DNA of 64,000 nt from CAYQIM01 sp964417555 (GTDB lineage: Bacteria; Pseudomonadota; Gammaproteobacteria; Diplorickettsiales; Diplorickettsiaceae): contig CAYQIM010000038.1 of the NCBI GenBank assembly GCA_964417555.1, positions 62,001-126,000 of the forward strand. Reading direction: 5' to 3'. Of the stretch, positions 59,995-64,000 are shown in pieces. Both the position numbers and the translations under genes were made by a program. The notes beneath the pieces were generated by a model. That model was not told the DNA's origin and did not search any database. It saw only the letters and a program-made list of their open reading frames with translations. Position 1 is the stretch's first letter. Each line of letters begins with the position of its first letter.

Positions 59995-61149
59995 CTAAGA
60001 AGTTTGTAAGTCTCTGATTAATTCCGATAAAAATCGGGCCGCTTCGCCGCCGGTAATAGCACGGTGATCGACGGTTAAGGATAAGGGAAGTAATTTATGT
60101 AAGATCGGCTTGCCTTTATCAGCAACAACGGCTTCTCTGATACGACCTATCGCTAAAATAGCGACCATGGGTGGTGTAATAATAGGGGTTGCATAGCGAC
60201 CAGCAAAAACACCGACATTGGATAAAACGAATGTGGCGTCGCTTAGATTTTCGGCCGGGATGCTGCGAGTTTTTACTTTTGTTTTAAATTGATCAATCAT
60301 TTTTTGGCAATCAGCAAGACTACATTGGGCAACGTTTTTTAATACCGGTACAAATAAACCTTCAGGTGCATCCATAGCAATCCCTAAATTAATTTGCGGA
60401 TGTTGGTGCAAAGACATATTGGAACCATCAAACCAGCTGTTTAGGCGGGGTTCTCGTTGACATGCCGTCATAATGGCACGTATTAAGCGTAAAGTAACGT
60501 CAGTTTTTTCGGGCCAGCTGTGAATGTCGGCATCATCAACTAAAGTGACTGGAACAACGGATTGATGTGATTGAGTCATGGCAATAGCCATTGCGCGGCG
60601 TACACCGCGTAAAGATTCATAGCCTTCTGCCGGTGGTAGGATGGAAGGTGTGGACGTTGTTATTTTCTTCGCCATTTCTAGATCGGATACCGTTATTTGT
60701 CCAGCGGGACCTGTGCCTATGCAATGTGTGAGATCCACTTGCATTTTTTTTGCTAATGCACGAATGGCAGGTGTTGCTTTGTTCAGCTTTGAGTGTGTAG
60801 CGATATCGAATTTAGTTTGGATTCCGGTAGCAGGTTCAGCGAGGATTGTGTCGCTGGTCTGTAAAATGCCAACAACTGTTGCTTTATCATTTGGCGTTTT
60901 TGTTTTTTTTTCCTCTCCTTCTTCAATGTCAATTAAAACTTCACCTACTTTAATGATGTCACCCGATTTACCATATATTTGCATAACTTTGCCGCTAAAA
61001 GGCGCTGGAATATCGACGACGGCCTTGGCCGTTTCCATTGCTACCATAGGCGTATCGGCTTTTATTACCTCACCGAGATGAATATACCAGTGACGAATTT
61101 CTGCATCGGGTAAACCTTCACCGAGATCAGGTAAATAAAATAATGTCAT
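59995..61149 (-). CDS. Dihydrolipoamide acyltransferase (E2) of a 2-oxo acid dehydrogenase
   Basis: A 384-aa core enzyme: lipoyl domain with the modified Lys in METAKAVVDIPAPFSG (about residues 38-53), a linker, a peripheral-subunit binding domain (ATPAIRALAKKMQVDLTHCIGTGPAGQIT, shown in part), and a catalytic domain ending VDHRAITGGEAARFL. The usual active-site HxxxDG reads HRAITGG, with Thr for Asp. This variant occurs in a subset of related E2 proteins, so it is probably active. It takes the acyl group from E1 and passes it to CoA. It overlaps the E1-beta gene by four bases. Confidence 0.92.
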   Translation of the reverse strand: MTLFYLPDLGEGLPDAEIRHWYIHLGEVIKADTPMVAMETAKAVVDIPAPFSGKVMQIYGKSGDIIKVGEVLIDIEEGEEKKTKTPNDKATVVGILQTSDTILAEPATGIQTKFDIATHSKLNKATPAIRALAKKMQVDLTHCIGTGPAGQITVSDLEMAKKITTSTPSILPPAEGYESLRGVRRAMAIAMTQSHQSVVPVTLVDDADIHSWPEKTDVTLRLIRAIMTACQREPRLNSWFDGSNMSLHQHPQINLGIAMDAPEGLFVPVLKNVAQCSLADCQKMIDQFKTKVKTRSIPAENLSDATFVLSNVGVFAGRYATPIITPPMVAILAIGRIREAVVADKGKPILHKLLPLSLTVDHRAITGGEAARFLSELIRDLQTS

Positions 61150-62126
61150 ACAAACTCCAATGTTTGATCAATCACATTGATAATTTTTGTTAGACTTGGC
61201 AGATATTGTTTTTCTAATTGCGCATACGGTACGGTAACATCGTAACCAGTAACTCGTTGTATGGGTGCTTTTAGTGATAAAAATGCTTTTTCACTTAACT
61301 GGGCGGCAATTTCTGCGCCGACACCACAAAAACGTGCGGCTTCATGAATGATGACACAACGTCCGGTTTTTTCTATCGATGCGAGAAGGGTGTCACAATC
61401 TAATGGTTTAAGAGTGGCTACATCAATAACATCAGCGCTGAATCCTTTTTTAGGTAGATCGTCCGCCGCTATCAAGGTTTCATGCAACATAGCACCCCAG
61501 CTTATTAAGGTAATATCTTTTCCTTTCCGTAAAAGAAAACACTTATCTAAGGATAATGCTTGACCCGTGTCATCGACTTTTTGCTTATGCAAACGATATA
61601 AGCGCGTAGGTTCTAAAAAAATGACGGGGTCAGGATCGCGAATTGCAGCAAGCAATAAACCATAGGCGCGTGCCGGTGAGGAAGGGATAACGACACGTAA
61701 GCCTGGAACATGCGTAAAAATAGCTTCTGTACTTTCAGAATGATGTTCTGGCGCATGAATGCCTGCTCCATAAGGCATACGAAATACTAATGGACAGTGT
61801 AAGCGACCACGCGTGCGATTACGTATACGTGCCGCATGATTAATAATCTGATCGAGCGCAGGATAACTAAATCCCATAAACTGAAATTCTGCTACTGGTT
61901 TCAATCCCTGTGCTGCCATTCCAATCGCAAGCCCTGCTATCATTGACTCTGCAAGCGGCGTATCTAAAACACGATCGGCACCAAATTTGTCTAAAAGTCC
62001 AAGCGTGGCCCGAAAAACACCACCATTAACACCAATATCTTCGCCAAGTAAAACAACGTTTTTGTCTGCGCCCATTTCATAGTTTAATGCTTGGTTGATT
62101 GCTCCAATTAGTGTTATTTCAGTCAT
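61146..62126 (-). CDS. 2-oxo acid dehydrogenase E1 component, beta subunit
   Basis: The 326-aa subunit pairs with the alpha subunit below to decarboxylate a 2-oxo acid with thiamine diphosphate. Visible: GEDIGVNGGVFRAT (the ThDP-activating Glu), DTPLAESMIAGLAIGMA, EFQFMGFSYPALDQIINHAAR, PYGAGIHAPEHHSES and RLYRLHKQ. Overlaps the E2 and E1-alpha genes by four bases each, so the three are made together. The context with leucine dehydrogenase points to branched-chain oxo acids, but pyruvate is possible. Confidence 0.93.
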   Translation of the reverse strand: MTEITLIGAINQALNYEMGADKNVVLLGEDIGVNGGVFRATLGLLDKFGADRVLDTPLAESMIAGLAIGMAAQGLKPVAEFQFMGFSYPALDQIINHAARIRNRTRGRLHCPLVFRMPYGAGIHAPEHHSESTEAIFTHVPGLRVVIPSSPARAYGLLLAAIRDPDPVIFLEPTRLYRLHKQKVDDTGQALSLDKCFLLRKGKDITLISWGAMLHETLIAADDLPKKGFSADVIDVATLKPLDCDTLLASIEKTGRCVIIHEAARFCGVGAEIAAQLSEKAFLSLKAPIQRVTGYDVTVPYAQLEKQYLPSLTKIINVIDQTLEFV

Positions 62127-63208
62127 TCGTTGAGCATCTCATGTAATTTAAATAAGGCAGTTGCTTCTATACGTTGTTCATTTAAATCCATCGGTAATTG
62201 TGCGTAATGATAATCAAACATATCGGTGATAGCGGGTTTAGGTAAAGAAAGATATTCATTGACGGCGGCTTCAATGGATACATTATATTCTTCTTGTAAT
62301 TTCTCTTCTTCTTGTTCAGACCAGAATTTTTGCTTGAATAAATAAGTGCGTAAACGCCGTAAGGGCTCTTCTTGCCAAGCTTGTTGAAGTTCATTTTTAG
62401 TGCGATAACGCGTCGCATCATCGGCCGTGGTATGATCGCCTAAACGATAGCTTAGCGCTTCAATGACGCTAGGTCCTTTTCCTTCACGTGCTCTGGCAAT
62501 GGCTTTTCCAACAACAAACTTAACGGCAATGACATCATTTCCATCGACTTGTTCTCCTGGAATACCAGCAGCAATGCTTTTTTGAGCTAAGGTTTCTGCG
62601 TGCGTTTGTATTTTACGAGGAATAGAAATAGCCCATTGATTATTATTAATGACAAATACGACAGGCAATTGCCAAACACCGGCAATATTTAACGCTTCAT
62701 AGAAATCACCTTCCGAAGTAGCACCGTCACCACAAGTGGTGATGACAATTCGTTCTTGTTTACGAAGTTTAAAAGCGGTAGCAATACCTACGGCATGTAA
62801 AAGTTGGGTAGCAATTGGAACACAAATCGGAAAATCATTTTTACATTGGCTAAAGTGATTACCCCATTCATTGCCTCTCCAATAACTCAGAATCTCACTC
62901 ATTTTTACCCCACGCATTAATTGTGTGCCGTGATCACGGTAAAAAGGACAAAAAATATCTGTGTCTTCCATGACTGCACCTATGCCGATAGAAATAGCTT
63001 CTTGTCCAAGTATTGAAGGGTAGGTATTGAGTTTTCCTGTTCTTTGTAAAGTTACAGCTTTATTATCGAATAATCGTGTTAAAACCATATGTCGGTAAAG
63101 GGATAATAACGTTTCTTGCTTAGCAAACGGCGGCAAATTTTGTATAGGATCACCTTCTATGTCTAAGAAACGGGTATACTCGATAGAAAACCTGGCGACC
63201 GCGTTCAT
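62123..63208 (-). CDS. 2-oxo acid dehydrogenase E1 component, alpha subunit
   Basis: A 361-aa ThDP-binding subunit. It has RLFDNKAVTLQRTGKL, the GQEAISIGIG stretch, the ThDP/Mg motif GDGATSEGDFYEALNIAGVWQLPVVFVINNNQWAIS (shown in part), the phospho-loop region RLGDHTTADDATRYR, and a helical tail. It resembles both PdhA of Gram-positive bacteria and branched-chain oxo acid dehydrogenase. It begins 8 bases after leucine dehydrogenase, which makes the branched-chain substrates from Leu, Val and Ile; that supports BCKDH, giving branched acyl-CoA for catabolism or fatty-acid primers. E3 is elsewhere. Confidence 0.93.
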   Translation of the reverse strand: MNAVARFSIEYTRFLDIEGDPIQNLPPFAKQETLLSLYRHMVLTRLFDNKAVTLQRTGKLNTYPSILGQEAISIGIGAVMEDTDIFCPFYRDHGTQLMRGVKMSEILSYWRGNEWGNHFSQCKNDFPICVPIATQLLHAVGIATAFKLRKQERIVITTCGDGATSEGDFYEALNIAGVWQLPVVFVINNNQWAISIPRKIQTHAETLAQKSIAAGIPGEQVDGNDVIAVKFVVGKAIARAREGKGPSVIEALSYRLGDHTTADDATRYRTKNELQQAWQEEPLRRLRTYLFKQKFWSEQEEEKLQEEYNVSIEAAVNEYLSLPKPAITDMFDYHYAQLPMDLNEQRIEATALFKLHEMLNE

Positions 63209-63216
63209 AACGCTCC

Positions 63217-64000
63217 TTAAATAGAGGCATATTGTGTTGTCGACATTAATCGAGCCTTAGCCATATTATCGGCAACTATATTTGGAAGTTTATTTTCTTC
63301 GCTTGCATGTTTAAAAAGTTCGAGTAAGGTATCGTAGATCGTTTGTATATGCTGTACGACAAATTTTTTATCGAGCTGATTGCGATATTCTGCATAGGCA
63401 TAGATGAGGCCGCCAGCATTAATAACATAATCAGGTGCGTATAAGATACCCTTTTTCTGTAATAATACGGCGTGGCGTGGTTCGGCTAATTGATTATTCG
63501 CTGCGCCTGCAACGATCGCTGCTTTTAGCTGTGGGATTGATTCGTCATTTAAAATGGCTCCCAAAGCACAAGGTGAAAAAATATCGCATTCAACGGCGTA
63601 AATAGCTTCGGGTTTAACGATGTTGGCGTTGAGTGTTTTCTGATAACGTTTGACTAGATCACTATTACTATCACAAATTGTTAAACGAACGCCTTGTTTA
63701 TGTAATTGACTTGCTAGATGGTAACCTACATGACCTAATCCTTGAATGGCAACATGCAAGCCATTTAAGGTATCGCGTTGTAATTTAAATTTTGCCGCTG
63801 CTTTAATGCCATGAAATACGCCCAAAGCGGTATAAGGCGCTGGATTTCCTTTGTACTTTGAAGTCGTTACCACATAGGGTGTTTCTAAAGCGATGCTATC
63901 CATATCTTTGGTAACCACACCACTATCCATGGCAATGATGTAACGTCCTTTTAAATCATTAACAAAACGTCCTAGAGTTCGGAAATAAGTGTTCCGATCT
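63217..64000 (-). CDS. Leucine dehydrogenase, 5' part beyond the window
   Basis: The frame is open from the window edge at 64000 to the stop at 63217, giving 260 residues of the C-terminal part. It shows GRFVNDLKGRYIIAMD, ALETPYVVTTSKYKGNPAPYTALGVFHGIKAA, the NAD motif IQGLGHVGYHLASQLHKQG and VAGAANNQLA, with a late NAGGLIYAYAEY (all shown in part). It deaminates leucine, isoleucine and valine to oxo acids with NAD+. It leads the operon leuDH-E1a-E1b-E2-ksgA. The N-terminal catalytic Lys region lies outside the window. Confidence 0.92.
   Translation of the reverse strand, partial: DRNTYFRTLGRFVNDLKGRYIIAMDSGVVTKDMDSIALETPYVVTTSKYKGNPAPYTALGVFHGIKAAAKFKLQRDTLNGLHVAIQGLGHVGYHLASQLHKQGVRLTICDSNSDLVKRYQKTLNANIVKPEAIYAVECDIFSPCALGAILNDESIPQLKAAIVAGAANNQLAEPRHAVLLQKKGILYAPDYVINAGGLIYAYAEYRNQLDKKFVVQHIQTIYDTLLELFKHASEENKLPNIVADNMAKARLMSTTQYASI

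Noticed and set aside
63988..64000. Last bases resemble the end of an Illumina adapter (TTCCGATCT)
   Set aside because: Nine bases can match by chance; the leucine dehydrogenase frame stays open and sensible up to the edge, so there is no firm sign of adapter carry-over, though a read check would settle it.
1..64000. CRISPR arrays, transposases, integrases or phage genes
   Set aside because: None seen. Repeats present are long, few and palindromic rather than short, regular and spaced; no transposase or integrase motif appears in any frame reviewed.

Overview
The window looks like a chromosome segment from an AT-rich, host-associated gammaproteobacterium of the order Legionellales, most likely the Coxiellaceae/Rickettsiella-Diplorickettsia group. 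This is inferred from Legionella/Coxiella-like housekeeping blocks (mla-murA, grxC-secB-coaE, metG-rnfB opposite mrp-dcd, leucine dehydrogenase with a 2-oxo acid dehydrogenase), many low-GC proteins of unknown family, a CBU_0592-like small membrane protein, a CADD-type enzyme, eukaryote-like modules (C2H2 zinc fingers, J-domain) and several decaying genes. No phage, transposase or CRISPR array was seen.

Layout. 0-4 kb: two large AT-rich ORFans. 4-12 kb: a thioredoxin-fold protein, thymidine kinase, a tandem pair of MFS transporters, metK-ahcY and rpiA. 12-18 kb: a small-domain protein, a DsbA-like lipoprotein, then mlaFEDCB-murA. 18-22 kb: a CADD-like protein, a frameshifted collagen-like lipoprotein and a two-partner-secretion TpsB gene broken twice. 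21.6-29.1 kb: a sugar-acid Entner-Doudoroff cassette (eda, kdgK, galM, SMP-30 lactonase, sugar/H+ symporter, SDR dehydrogenase, ManD-type dehydratase) that could carry an aldose to pyruvate plus glyceraldehyde-3-phosphate. 29-35 kb: htpG, a four-gene operon (XRE regulator, YhhQ-like transporter, DUF985 cupin, double-domain ORFan), a 34-bp perfect palindrome and an orphan receiver protein. 35-42.7 kb: aromatic amino-acid permease, IscA/ErpA, HPr, a DUF1460 pseudogene, pmbA, rhodanese, grxC, secB, coaE. 43-54 kb: a large membrane ORFan, tolC, nudF, parE, a J-domain pair, several ORFans, an O-methyltransferase, tRNA-Glu and carbonic anhydrase. 54-64 kb: rnfB-metG, mrp-dcd, the C2H2 zinc-finger protein, ksgA and the leucine dehydrogenase/E1a/E1b/E2 operon, which runs off the right edge.

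Two kinds of repeat link the intergenic regions. The first is palindromic elements of about 90-137 bp; two copies (8.4 and 27.7 kb) are close homologues whose stems differ by compensated changes, and others share only the architecture. The second is a 120-150-bp element at the left edge and beside htpG. The most unusual items are the zinc-finger protein, the sugar-acid cassette, the covarying palindromes, the twice-broken TpsB with a template-switch-like palindrome, and a roughly 60-residue ORFan domain found in one and two copies.
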